From DATEPR01 sp036503065 (GTDB lineage: Bacteria > Actinomycetota > Actinomycetes > Mycobacteriales > Pseudonocardiaceae): a stretch of DNA of 12,371 nucleotides. Each line of letters begins with the position of its first letter. The first letter of the stretch is position 1. This document shows positions 1 through 4,894 of the stretch, piece after piece. The position numbers and the translations under genes were made by a program. The DNA lies in contig DASXXM010000018.1 in the NCBI GenBank assembly GCA_036503065.1, forward strand, positions 1 through 12,371, read 5' to 3'. The notes under the pieces were generated by a model. It was not told the DNA's origin. It searched no databases and worked only from the letters and a program-made list of their open reading frames with translations.

Positions 1-221
1 ATGCCCTGTTCGGCCAGGAAGGCGACCACCCGCCGCAGGAATCCCCGGTTCTCCTGGGCCAACGCCTGCGCGTCCGGCACCAGCGTCAACATCTGTTTGG
101 CGAACTCGCGGTCCACCTCGAAGTTGTTCGCGCCGCCCAGAATGTAGTCGTACACCCGAGCCGGATTCGGTTTGCTGAGATCGACATCCGCGGGCACCCA
201 GCTCAGATATTCGGCCGGCAT
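1..221 (-). CDS. SAM-dependent methyltransferase, Methyltransf_19/DUF574 family (N-terminal 73 residues only)
   Basis: The gene starts at the ATG at 221 and runs off the left edge, so only the first 73 codons are seen. The N-terminus carries the signature of the actinobacterial DUF574 (Methyltransf_19) family: PARVYDYILGGANNFEVDRE at about residues 20-39, followed by an ENRGFLRRVV segment at about 58-67. In this family that stretch precedes the Rossmann-type SAM-binding domain, which is outside the window. Substrates are mostly unknown, and actinomycetes often carry many paralogues. The start is supported by AAGGAG five bases upstream. The gene is divergent from the PH-domain gene at 336. It is not part of the origin-proximal order I know from mycobacteria, so it is probably a lineage-specific neighbour. 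The family call is from memory of the motif. Confidence 0.85.
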   Translation of the reverse strand, partial: MPAEYLSWVPADVDLSKPNPARVYDYILGGANNFEVDREFAKQMLTLVPDAQALAQENRGFLRRVVAFLAEQG

Positions 222-254
222 CACAACTCCTTGCAGGTTGGAAAGGCACCGGGA

Positions 255-260
255 AGCCTA
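255..260 (-). promoter_or_regulatory. Possible -10 hexamer (TAGGCT) for the methyltransferase gene
   Basis: The 114-bp divergent spacer (222-335) holds TAGGCT on the minus strand, a plausible actinobacterial -10 sequence, about 34 bases upstream of the methyltransferase ATG. I see no convincing -35 at 16-19 bp spacing. No clear promoter or strong Shine-Dalgarno sequence is visible on the plus strand for the gene at 336. This is a weak prediction. Confidence 0.25.
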
Positions 261-335
261 GTGAGACGGTTGATCACGCACCAGCAACGTCCCCCGAGTG
301 GCCGATGACCAACCCGAATACGCGAGACTCGACAC

Positions 336-812
336 ATGAACGCACCGGGGTCGCCACAGTCACACCACGCCGGGGCACCGCACACGTGGGCATCGCCGCC
401 TGCCCTGGTCGGCATGGCGTGGGTGCTGTGTGTCGGCGCGCTGGCCTGGACCATCCTGGCCGACGATCCGCGCGGCCGCATCCTGACCGCGATCGCGGCC
501 GCCGGCCTGCTGCTGTTCGCGCTGTTCGGCACGGTGGCCCGGCCACGGCTGCGCGCGGACCCGGACGGCATCGAGATCCGGCGCCTCGGCGGCCGGCAAC
601 GCTGGCCCTGGGGCGCGGTCCGGATCAGTGTGTCGTCCACCCGGCGCTTCGGCCGCACGGTGTCGATGCTGGAACTCGACACCGGCAACGACGCGGCCGA
701 CGATGAGGACGGCGTCGGTGGGCTCGTCGTGCTCGGCTGGCTCGACCTGGGCACCGAACCCGAACAGGTGGCCGCCGTGCTCCGCGCCTATCGCACCGGC
801 CCGCTCAGATAG
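336..812 (+). CDS. PH-domain-containing membrane protein, Rv0010c-like
   Basis: The product is a 158-residue membrane protein. A Pro/His-rich N-terminus is followed by two hydrophobic helices (about residues 24-42 and 49-67) and a cytosolic bacterial PH-like domain (about 68-150). The layout and several motifs match my memory of M. tuberculosis Rv0010c: GR.LT..AA.GL.LFA, then ARPRL...PDGI.IR, then the C-terminal W.DLGT.P..V. The neighbourhood agrees, because both genes sit near ppiA on the opposite strand. The function of this family is not established. The ATG at 336 has only a weak Shine-Dalgarno sequence, but the N-terminus before the first helix is short, so the start is reasonable. The TAG stop overlaps the last codons of the convergent rhomboid gene by 8 bp. 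Confidence 0.85.
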   Translation: MNAPGSPQSHHAGAPHTWASPPALVGMAWVLCVGALAWTILADDPRGRILTAIAAAGLLLFALFGTVARPRLRADPDGIEIRRLGGRQRWPWGAVRISVSSTRRFGRTVSMLELDTGNDAADDEDGVGGLVVLGWLDLGTEPEQVAAVLRAYRTGPLR

Positions 813-1701
813 GCACCGGGATCTGCGGAAACCGAACCAGCGCCAGACCGATCAACACGACCACCAGCACCACCACGGCCCCGATCTGCCACAGCTGCCT
901 ACGCTGCGCCGGCAGCCGTGCCGGCGGGTAGACCAGCGCCGCGGTCAGCAGCGCGCCCGTGACCAGCCCGCCGACGTGCCCGAGCAGCGAGATGCCCGGG
1001 ATGGCCACGCTGATCACCAGGTTGATCGCGATCATGCCGATCACCTGGCTCGGGTTGACCTTGAGCCGGTACACCAGCACCAGCAGGCCACCCATCAATG
1101 CGAACACCGCGCCGGACGCGCCGACCGTGGGGGCGCCCACCTGACCGAACAGCAGAACACTCACGCTGCCGCCGAGCAGGCCCACCAGGTAGACCGCGGT
1201 GAAGCGCGCCGGCCCGAGGATCCGCTCCATGTCCCGCCCAATCACCCAGAGGGCGAACATGTTCATCAGGATGTGTATCGGGTTGACGTGCAGAAAACCC
1301 GCTGTGACGAGCTGCCACCAGTAGCCGTGGGCGGTGAAGTTCGGGGTCAGCGCCCAGTCATCGAACAATGTGGACGGCCCCAGGTCCATCACGCTGTGCG
1401 CCTGGTACGCGGTGATCGCGAAGATCAGCACGTTGACCGCGATCAGGGTCTGCACCACCACCGGCCGTCGACCGGGTCGGGCGCCGGAAATGGTCACCGG
1501 CGCCCTGGTCGTCCGCTGGTCCTGTGCGACACAGTCGACGCAGTGCTGGCCGACCGACGCCGGCCGGAGGCACTCCGGACAGGCAGGCCGCCCGCAGCGG
1601 GTGCACTGCAACCCGGTCGGCCGGTCCGGATGCCGGACACAGCCCGGCAGGTTCGGCGGGCCGTTCACCTGCCCGGCCGGCTGTCCCGGCGGCATGGTCA
1701 C
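805..1701 (-). CDS. Rhomboid-family intramembrane serine protease with N-terminal zinc-binding domain
   Basis: The 298-residue protein should cleave transmembrane substrates within the membrane. The catalytic pair is visible as Ser196 in GASGAVFA and His242 in LLGHVGG. The oxyanion and early-loop residues His143 and Asn147 lie in HILMN. About six or seven helices span residues 82-288. Ahead of them is a B-box-like zinc-binding stretch with ligand candidates Cys21, His24, Cys33, Cys36, Cys41, Cys44, His53, Cys54 and Cys57, a fusion that also occurs in other actinobacterial rhomboids. I chose the GTG at 1701 because GAGGA lies seven bases upstream; the ATG at 1695 would be 13 bases from it. The gene starts 20 bp after ppiA on the same strand, so the two are probably cotranscribed. 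Its natural substrate cannot be read from the sequence. Confidence 0.95.
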   Translation of the reverse strand: MTMPPGQPAGQVNGPPNLPGCVRHPDRPTGLQCTRCGRPACPECLRPASVGQHCVDCVAQDQRTTRAPVTISGARPGRRPVVVQTLIAVNVLIFAITAYQAHSVMDLGPSTLFDDWALTPNFTAHGYWWQLVTAGFLHVNPIHILMNMFALWVIGRDMERILGPARFTAVYLVGLLGGSVSVLLFGQVGAPTVGASGAVFALMGGLLVLVYRLKVNPSQVIGMIAINLVISVAIPGISLLGHVGGLVTGALLTAALVYPPARLPAQRRQLWQIGAVVVLVVVLIGLALVRFPQIPVPI

Positions 1702-1721
1702 TGCGTCGTCCTCGGTTGTTG

Positions 1722-2267
1722 CTATGCCCGGTCGATGCTGATGCGCTCGATCACCACATCGGTCACCGGCCGGTCCTGCGCGCCGGTGGACGTGGTCGCG
1801 ATGGCATCCACCACGTTACGCGACTCCTGGTCGGCCACCTCGCCGAAGATCGTGTGCGCGAAGTTCAGGTGGGTGGTCGGCGACACGGTGACGAAGAACT
1901 GCGAGCCGTTGGTGTTCTTGCCCGCGTTCGCCATCGCCAGCAGGTACGGCTTGTTGAACTGGAGTTCCGGGTGGAACTCGTCCTCGAACTTGTACCCGGG
2001 GCCGCCACGACCGGTGCCGGTCGGGTCGCCGGCCTGGATCATGAACCCGTTGATCACCCGGTGGAAGATCGATCCGTCGTAGAACGGGCCGTCCGAGGTG
2101 CCGCGCGCGTTCTGGCCGTACTTCTTGGAGCCGTCGGCGAGGCCGACGAAGTTGGCCACCGTCTTCGGCGCGTGATTCGGGAACAGGTTGATTCGGACGT
2201 CACCCAGTGAGGTGTGCAGGGTCGCCGTTACCGTCGCTCCAACGAGCGACTCGTTGCTGTCAGCCAC
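1722..2267 (-). CDS. ppiA: Cyclophilin-type peptidyl-prolyl cis-trans isomerase
   Basis: The 181-residue cytoplasmic cyclophilin catalyses cis-trans isomerisation of Xaa-Pro bonds in protein folding. It has no signal peptide and consists of one cyclophilin domain (about residues 14-178). Active-site residues are present: Arg70 in FHRVI, Phe75 and Gln78 in GFMIQAGD, Phe125 in GSQFF, and His138. The position of human CypA Trp121 is His133 in THLNF; bacterial cyclophilins lacking this Trp usually bind cyclosporin poorly. The GTG start at 2267 gives an N-terminus (MADSNES) like mycobacterial PpiA, although no strong Shine-Dalgarno sequence precedes it. It is divergent from the cwsA-like gene and followed 20 bp later by the rhomboid gene. 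The same neighbours surround M. tuberculosis ppiA (Rv0009). Confidence 0.96.
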   Translation of the reverse strand: MADSNESLVGATVTATLHTSLGDVRINLFPNHAPKTVANFVGLADGSKKYGQNARGTSDGPFYDGSIFHRVINGFMIQAGDPTGTGRGGPGYKFEDEFHPELQFNKPYLLAMANAGKNTNGSQFFVTVSPTTHLNFAHTIFGEVADQESRNVVDAIATTSTGAQDRPVTDVVIERISIDRA

Positions 2268-2342
2268 ATGGTCATCGTGCCATCCACGGCGAGATCGTCA
2301 CCGAGCGGGCAGGATGAGGCGATCCGGGCACCGCCCTGACCG

Positions 2343-2372
2343 CCGCCACGTTTGGCGGGTCAGCCGTGGCGG
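2343..2372. repeat. Inverted repeat in the ppiA / cwsA-like divergent spacer
   Basis: CCGCCACG (2343-2350) and CGTGGCGG (2365-2372) form perfect 8-bp arms around 14 bases. They lie in the 158-bp spacer between the ppiA start (2267) and the preferred cwsA-like start (2426). An operator for a dimeric regulator or a transcript hairpin are both possible. I see no convincing -35/-10 pair for either gene here. Confidence 0.4.
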
Positions 2373-2425
2373 TACTCGACAGGTCGGAAGTGTCGATGCC
2401 GACCCGAGGAGCGTGGAGCGCCGCG

Positions 2426-2968
2426 ATGGACGAGGTGAAGGCCATGACACAGGCTGGTGAGACGGTCGGCCGGGCCGTGGGATCGGGGCTGCGCACGCTA
2501 CGGCGCGGCGCGGTACAGGTCGGCCAGGCCGGCGCGGAAGCCGCCGCACAGGCCGCGGCCGCGATGGAGCAGAAGCTCGCCGACGGCGGACAGGAGGCGG
2601 CCAAGGAGTTGGTCAACACGACCCGCAAGGCCCGTCGCCGGCTCGCTCGCAACGCGCAACGGACCGCCAAGGACGCCGGCCGGCAGGCCAGGAAACGGGC
2701 CAGCAAGGCCAGCAAGAAGCTCCACCGCACGGTCGGCGACCTGACGGCCGACAGCACCCGGCGCCGCGGCCGCAGGTGGCCGTGGCTGCTCGTCGGCGCC
2801 ATGGCGGCCGCAGCCGCGGTGGCCGTGATACGAAGCCGGCAGGACCAACCGGTGGAGCCACAGCTGGTCGAGGACGACCGGACCGAGTCCGACCGTATCG
2901 CCGGCAACGGCACGGCACCCCTGCCGCGCCAGGAGGAGAAGCAACCGAACAGCCAGCTGAAGAGCTGA
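2426..2968 (+). CDS. cwsA: CwsA-like membrane protein with basic Ala/Lys/Arg-rich domain
   Basis: With the ATG at 2426 the product has 180 residues: an Ala/Gly-rich helical N-terminus, a strongly basic Arg/Lys/Ala stretch (about residues 66-118), one transmembrane helix (about 118-136, WPWLLVGAMAAAAAVAVI) and an acidic, Pro-rich tail. The positive-inside rule puts the basic part in the cytoplasm and the tail outside. This layout, and a place beside ppiA on the opposite strand, match mycobacterial CwsA (Rv0008c), which acts in polar cell-wall synthesis with the polarity protein Wag31. Sequence identity looks low, so the call rests mainly on position and architecture. GGAG lies seven bases before 2426. 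ATG 2396 (GGAAG five bases upstream) and GTG 2366 are alternatives. The basic repeats also resemble histone H1-like tails. Confidence 0.65.
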   Translation: MDEVKAMTQAGETVGRAVGSGLRTLRRGAVQVGQAGAEAAAQAAAAMEQKLADGGQEAAKELVNTTRKARRRLARNAQRTAKDAGRQARKRASKASKKLHRTVGDLTADSTRRRGRRWPWLLVGAMAAAAAVAVIRSRQDQPVEPQLVEDDRTESDRIAGNGTAPLPRQEEKQPNSQLKS

Positions 2969-2975
2969 CCGAACG

Positions 2976-3021
2976 CTCGGCGCGGTGACCGGGCCGGTGT
3001 TGCTCCGGTCACCGCGCCGAG
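2976..3021. terminator. Bidirectional terminator-like hairpin between convergent genes
   Basis: A perfect 17-bp stem (2976-2992 with 3005-3021) closes a 12-base loop. It lies between the TGA of the cwsA-like gene (2966-2968) and the TGA of the convergent lipoprotein gene (3028-3030). No T-tract follows on either strand, as is common for actinobacterial terminators. The symmetry would serve both genes. Confidence 0.8.
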
Positions 3022-3027
3022 TAGCGC

Positions 3028-3588
3028 TCAGGCACCGAGATCGGTAACGACCTGCTCGGCCACCAGCCGGCAGTTGACGGTCTCCGGCCGGTTGCTGGTC
3101 ACCACGATCGAGGTACCACCCTTGGCGATCGCGTAGACGGCCCCCGCAGCCTGCGACACCGAACCCCCCTGCCACCCGGCCGGCTGAGTCTCCGGATTGG
3201 ACGTGGCAATCGGCGCGGCCTGATCCACGATCGCGGTGGCCACGGCCCGGCTGGCCACGTGCACCCACACGGTCAACAGCAGCAGACCGTCCGACCGGTA
3301 GAAGAAACAGGCCGGATGCGGCTGCCCATCCGCGGCGGACGAAACCTTGACCGAACCAACCTTCTGGCCGTTGTCGTACGCGGCATCCGCCGTCTTCAGA
3401 TACGGACATGACGCGCGAACCGACGGCAGCGGCACGGCCGGCGCAGGCACGGAGGGCGTAGTAACCAGAACATGAGCGGTGCTCGTGCCGACCGGCGCGG
3501 CAACACCCGCTGTAGTACCCCCGCCCGGCCCACAACCAGCAAGCAACAGCCCCAGGACACAAGGCACGATCAGCGCGGCAGGCCTCAT
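3028..3588 (-). CDS. Putative lipoprotein, DUF2020-like
   Basis: The 186-residue product has a lipoprotein signal peptide: a positively charged MRP start, a hydrophobic core, and the lipobox LLAGC with Cys19 as the lipidated residue. A Pro/Thr/Ser-rich linker of about 35 residues leads to a compact extracytoplasmic domain containing SCPYL, NGQKVGSVKVS, PACFFYRSDG, APIATSNPET and GAVYAIAKGG. I associate this pattern with DUF2020 proteins of actinobacteria, whose function is unknown. Two or three cysteines in the domain may form a disulfide. I prefer the ATG at 3588 to an upstream TTG at 3603, because the ATG gives a normal signal peptide; neither has a strong Shine-Dalgarno sequence. The gene lies 84 bp downstream of the TM2-like gene on the same strand and ends at a shared bidirectional terminator. 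Confidence 0.8.
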   Translation of the reverse strand: MRPAALIVPCVLGLLLAGCGPGGGTTAGVAAPVGTSTAHVLVTTPSVPAPAVPLPSVRASCPYLKTADAAYDNGQKVGSVKVSSAADGQPHPACFFYRSDGLLLLTVWVHVASRAVATAIVDQAAPIATSNPETQPAGWQGGSVSQAAGAVYAIAKGGTSIVVTSNRPETVNCRLVAEQVVTDLGA

Positions 3589-3672
3589 AACCGCGAAAGT
3601 CAACCAGACCCGACAGCCAACGAGGTCACCAGGGCCAAAGGCGCCAAACGAATGACGGAGGCCTTGCCGCCG

Positions 3673-4110
3673 TTAGCTGATGATGCCGTGGCTACGGTTC
3701 CACGCGACCGCGTCCGCATAGCCCTGGATCATGCCCCAGATCCAGAAGCCGACCAGGCCGACGAAGCCGATGACCACAATCGTCAGGAACCAGCTGACGA
3801 CGTAGAGGCAGAGAATCAGCACCCCAATGCCGGCGCGCCCGCTGATCATCGAGCCAAGGCCAGGGATGAAGAACGAGGCAAGAACGGCAACACCCGGCGA
3901 CTTCGGCGCGACCGTCATCTGCGGATACTGCTGCTGCGGGTAAGGCTGCCCTGCCGGCTGCTGGTACTGCTGAGGGTAAGGCTGCCCGGCAGGCTGCTGG
4001 TACTGCTGCGGATACTGAGCGGGCAGGTTAGAACCCGGCTGTGCCGGATAGCCATTGTCGGGACGCCGGGGGTACCCCAGATCATCACTGGACGGCAGTT
4101 CGTTTGACAT
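3673..4110 (-). CDS. Pro/Gln/Tyr-rich small membrane protein, TM2-like
   Basis: The 145-residue product begins with a hydrophilic segment rich in Pro, Gln and Tyr (residues 1-65) that includes two exact copies of a 12-residue repeat. A membrane domain follows with about two or three hydrophobic helices (about 74-90 and 95-128) and a short tail ending HGIIS. The FIPGLGSMISGRAGIGVLI stretch resembles TM2-type two-helix domains. Many actinobacterial membrane proteins carry such cytosolic Pro/Gln/Tyr-rich extensions, and I know no assigned function. The ATG start at 4110 is well supported by GAGGGG eight bases upstream. A possible -10 hexamer lies at 4155-4160. It lies between tRNA-Ala and the lipoprotein gene, all on one strand. 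Confidence 0.85.
   Translation of the reverse strand: MSNELPSSDDLGYPRRPDNGYPAQPGSNLPAQYPQQYQQPAGQPYPQQYQQPAGQPYPQQQYPQMTVAPKSPGVAVLASFFIPGLGSMISGRAGIGVLILCLYVVSWFLTIVVIGFVGLVGFWIWGMIQGYADAVAWNRSHGIIS
3943..4014 (-). repeat. Two tandem 36-bp coding repeats
   Basis: Residues 33-44 and 45-56 of the TM2-like protein are the same 12-residue unit, YPQQYQQPAGQP; a third, partial unit begins at residue 57. The two DNA units (3979-4014 and 3943-3978) differ at a few bases, but only at synonymous positions. Confidence 0.85.
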
Positions 4111-4154
4111 GTGATAGACCCCTCAAGCGCGACGTTGACGATCGAACGCCAGTC

Positions 4155-4160
4155 AGCCTA
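4155..4160 (-). promoter_or_regulatory. Possible -10 hexamer (TAGGCT) for the TM2-like gene
   Basis: TAGGCT on the minus strand begins 50 bases upstream of the ATG at 4110. The same hexamer occurs upstream of tRNA-Ala and of the methyltransferase gene. No good -35 is visible at the usual distance, so this is only a candidate. Confidence 0.25.
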
Positions 4161-4218
4161 GGCCGCAGGATCACCGCCCACTACGACTTCGTGGCAATCG
4201 GCCGCAAGACACCGACAA

Positions 4219-4236
4219 GAGGCCAACAGAAGCCTC
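4219..4236 (-). terminator. Weak hairpin downstream of tRNA-Ala
   Basis: On the minus strand GAGGC, an 8-base loop and GCCTC form a 5-bp stem beginning 18 bases after the tRNA 3' end, followed by TTGT. It is a candidate 3' end for the tRNA-Ala transcript. The stem is short, so support is modest. Confidence 0.35.
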
Positions 4237-4253
4237 GAACATACCGGTCAAAA

Positions 4254-4329
4254 TGGTGGAGACGAAGGGAATCGAACCCTCAACCCCCGCCTTGCAAAGG
4301 CGGTGCTCTGCCAATTGAGCTACGTCCCC
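4254..4329 (-). tRNA. tRNA-Ala(UGC)
   Basis: The 76-nt gene folds into a full cloverleaf. The acceptor stem GGGGACG/CGTCTCC includes the G3:U70 wobble pair that identifies tRNA-Ala. The anticodon stem CCGCC/GGCGG closes the loop TTTGCAA with anticodon TGC at 4294-4296. The T-stem is GAGGG/CCCTT with a TTCGATT loop. The discriminator is A, and CCA is encoded (4254-4256). It reads GCA and, by wobble, other Ala codons. In mycobacteria the same tRNA follows tRNA-Ile downstream of gyrA. Confidence 0.98.
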
Positions 4330-4361
4330 AACCGGAGACAGCAAGCCCCCGGATTCAACAA

Positions 4362-4367
4362 AGCCTA
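4362..4367 (-). promoter_or_regulatory. Possible -10 hexamer (TAGGCT) for tRNA-Ala
   Basis: TAGGCT on the minus strand lies about 33 bases upstream of the tRNA 5' end and would place the transcript start near 4355. A -35-like TTCGCC sits 16 bp further upstream. The match is moderate. Confidence 0.35.
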
Positions 4368-4431
4368 CCGCCACTACCAGAAAGGCGAAGCCGACGTCAG
4401 CGTCCGAGGGCGAAGCCCCGCCAGCCAAGAG

Positions 4432-4452
4432 TCTGGGGGCTCGGCCCCCAGA
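4432..4452 (-). terminator. GC-rich hairpin downstream of the DLW-39 gene
   Basis: TCTGGGGGC (4432-4440) and GCCCCCAGA (4444-4452) form a perfect 9-bp stem with a 3-base loop, about 50 bases after the DLW-39 stop and about 100 bases before tRNA-Ala. It would suit a terminator without a T-tract. The remaining spacer (4330-4501) holds smaller GGC-GAA-GCC hairpins and a possible tRNA promoter. A similar hairpin lies upstream of the DLW-39 gene. Confidence 0.55.
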
Positions 4453-4501
4453 AAGCACGGAGCCCGGCGACCCCGCTCCGCGAACAGACCTAGCCCACTA
4501 C

Positions 4502-4624
4502 CTACTTGTCGGTAGGAGCAGTAGCCTCGCGCCAAAGGTCAGCCTCAGCCTTGGCAGACCGACTGCGACGAACAATCAACAGCACGGCACCGGCCACAGC
4601 CGCAAGTGCGAGGATCTTCTTCAC
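4502..4624 (-). CDS. DLW-39 family small protein
   Basis: This 40-residue protein has one hydrophobic helix (about residues 4-18), a basic stretch (RRSRSAK, 19-25) and the hallmark Asp29-Leu30-Trp31 followed by REAT. Length and motif match the DLW-39 family, small actinobacterial proteins of unknown function usually found near gyrA and these tRNAs. The GTG start at 4624 is strongly supported by AGGAGG eight bases upstream; an open frame further upstream up to 4765 is not likely to be translated. The protein is probably membrane-anchored with a short N-terminus and a charged C-terminal part in the cytoplasm, an inference from the basic residues after the helix. The gene lies between tRNA-Ile and tRNA-Ala on the same strand, flanked by hairpins. 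Confidence 0.92.
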   Translation of the reverse strand: MKKILALAAVAGAVLLIVRRSRSAKAEADLWREATAPTDK

Positions 4625-4642
4625 GAAAGTCGCCTCCTGAAT

Positions 4643-4671
4643 GACATACGTGGAACCCAGAAACTGGCCAA
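4643..4671 (-). promoter_or_regulatory. Candidate promoter of the DLW-39 gene
   Basis: TTGGCC (4666-4671) and TATGTC (4643-4648) on the minus strand are separated by 17 bp, a sigma-A-like layout. Transcription would start near 4636, giving a leader of about 12 bases that still includes AGGAGG. Confidence 0.4.
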
Positions 4672-4674
4672 GCT

Positions 4675-4713
4675 GGCGACCCCCAGCCCGGGGGCCTGGG
4701 GGTCGCCCCCCAG
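4675..4713 (-). terminator. Overlapping GC-rich hairpins downstream of tRNA-Ile
   Basis: GGCGACCCCCAG (4675-4686) and CTGGGGGTCGCC (4696-4707) are perfect 12-bp arms around a 9-base loop. The central CTGGGGG (4696-4702) can instead pair with CCCCCAG at 4707-4713. The element starts about 58 bases after the tRNA-Ile 3' end and ends just upstream of the DLW-39 promoter candidate, so termination of the tRNA transcript is the simplest role. Confidence 0.55.
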
Positions 4714-4770
4714 AAGACGCGGAGGCCGACCAGGCGAGCGCAATCCGCGAGCAGGGTCGGCCCAAGGCCG

Positions 4771-4844
4771 TGGGCCTAGGAGGACTTGAACCTCCGACCT
4801 CTTCGTTATCAGCGAAGCGCTCTAACCGCCTGAGCTATAGGCCC
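4771..4844 (-). tRNA. tRNA-Ile(GAU)
   Basis: The 74-nt gene folds into a cloverleaf with acceptor stem GGGCCTA/TAGGCCC and anticodon stem CTTCG/CGAAG closing the loop CTGATAA with anticodon GAT. The T-stem is GGAGG/CCTCC with loop TTCAAGT, and the discriminator is A73. The genome continues with CGG rather than CCA, so the CCA end must be added after transcription. It reads ATC and ATT. It follows the DUF3566 gene by about 50 bases, as ileT follows Rv0007 in M. tuberculosis. Confidence 0.98.
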
Positions 4845-4858
4845 CCGGAACGTCACGA

Positions 4859-4887
4859 ACCTTATCGTACCTGTGGTCCGCTCCCAA
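4859..4887 (-). promoter_or_regulatory. Candidate promoter of tRNA-Ile
   Basis: TTGGGA (4882-4887) and TAAGGT (4859-4864) on the minus strand are 17 bp apart. The start would fall near 4852, only about 8 bases before the mature tRNA. It lies between the DUF3566 stop (4895) and the tRNA. Confidence 0.4.
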
Positions 4888-4894
4888 ACCGGGT

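Noticed and set aside
628..2082. A 484-codon plus-strand frame across the PH, rhomboid and ppiA genes
   Set aside because: It overlaps three well-supported genes and is His/Gln/Arg-rich without domains.
4625..4765. N-terminal extension of the DLW-39 protein by 47 residues
   Set aside because: The extension would run through the hairpin spacer and nearly reach tRNA-Ile. The GTG at 4624 has AGGAGG at eight bases and gives the family's normal length.
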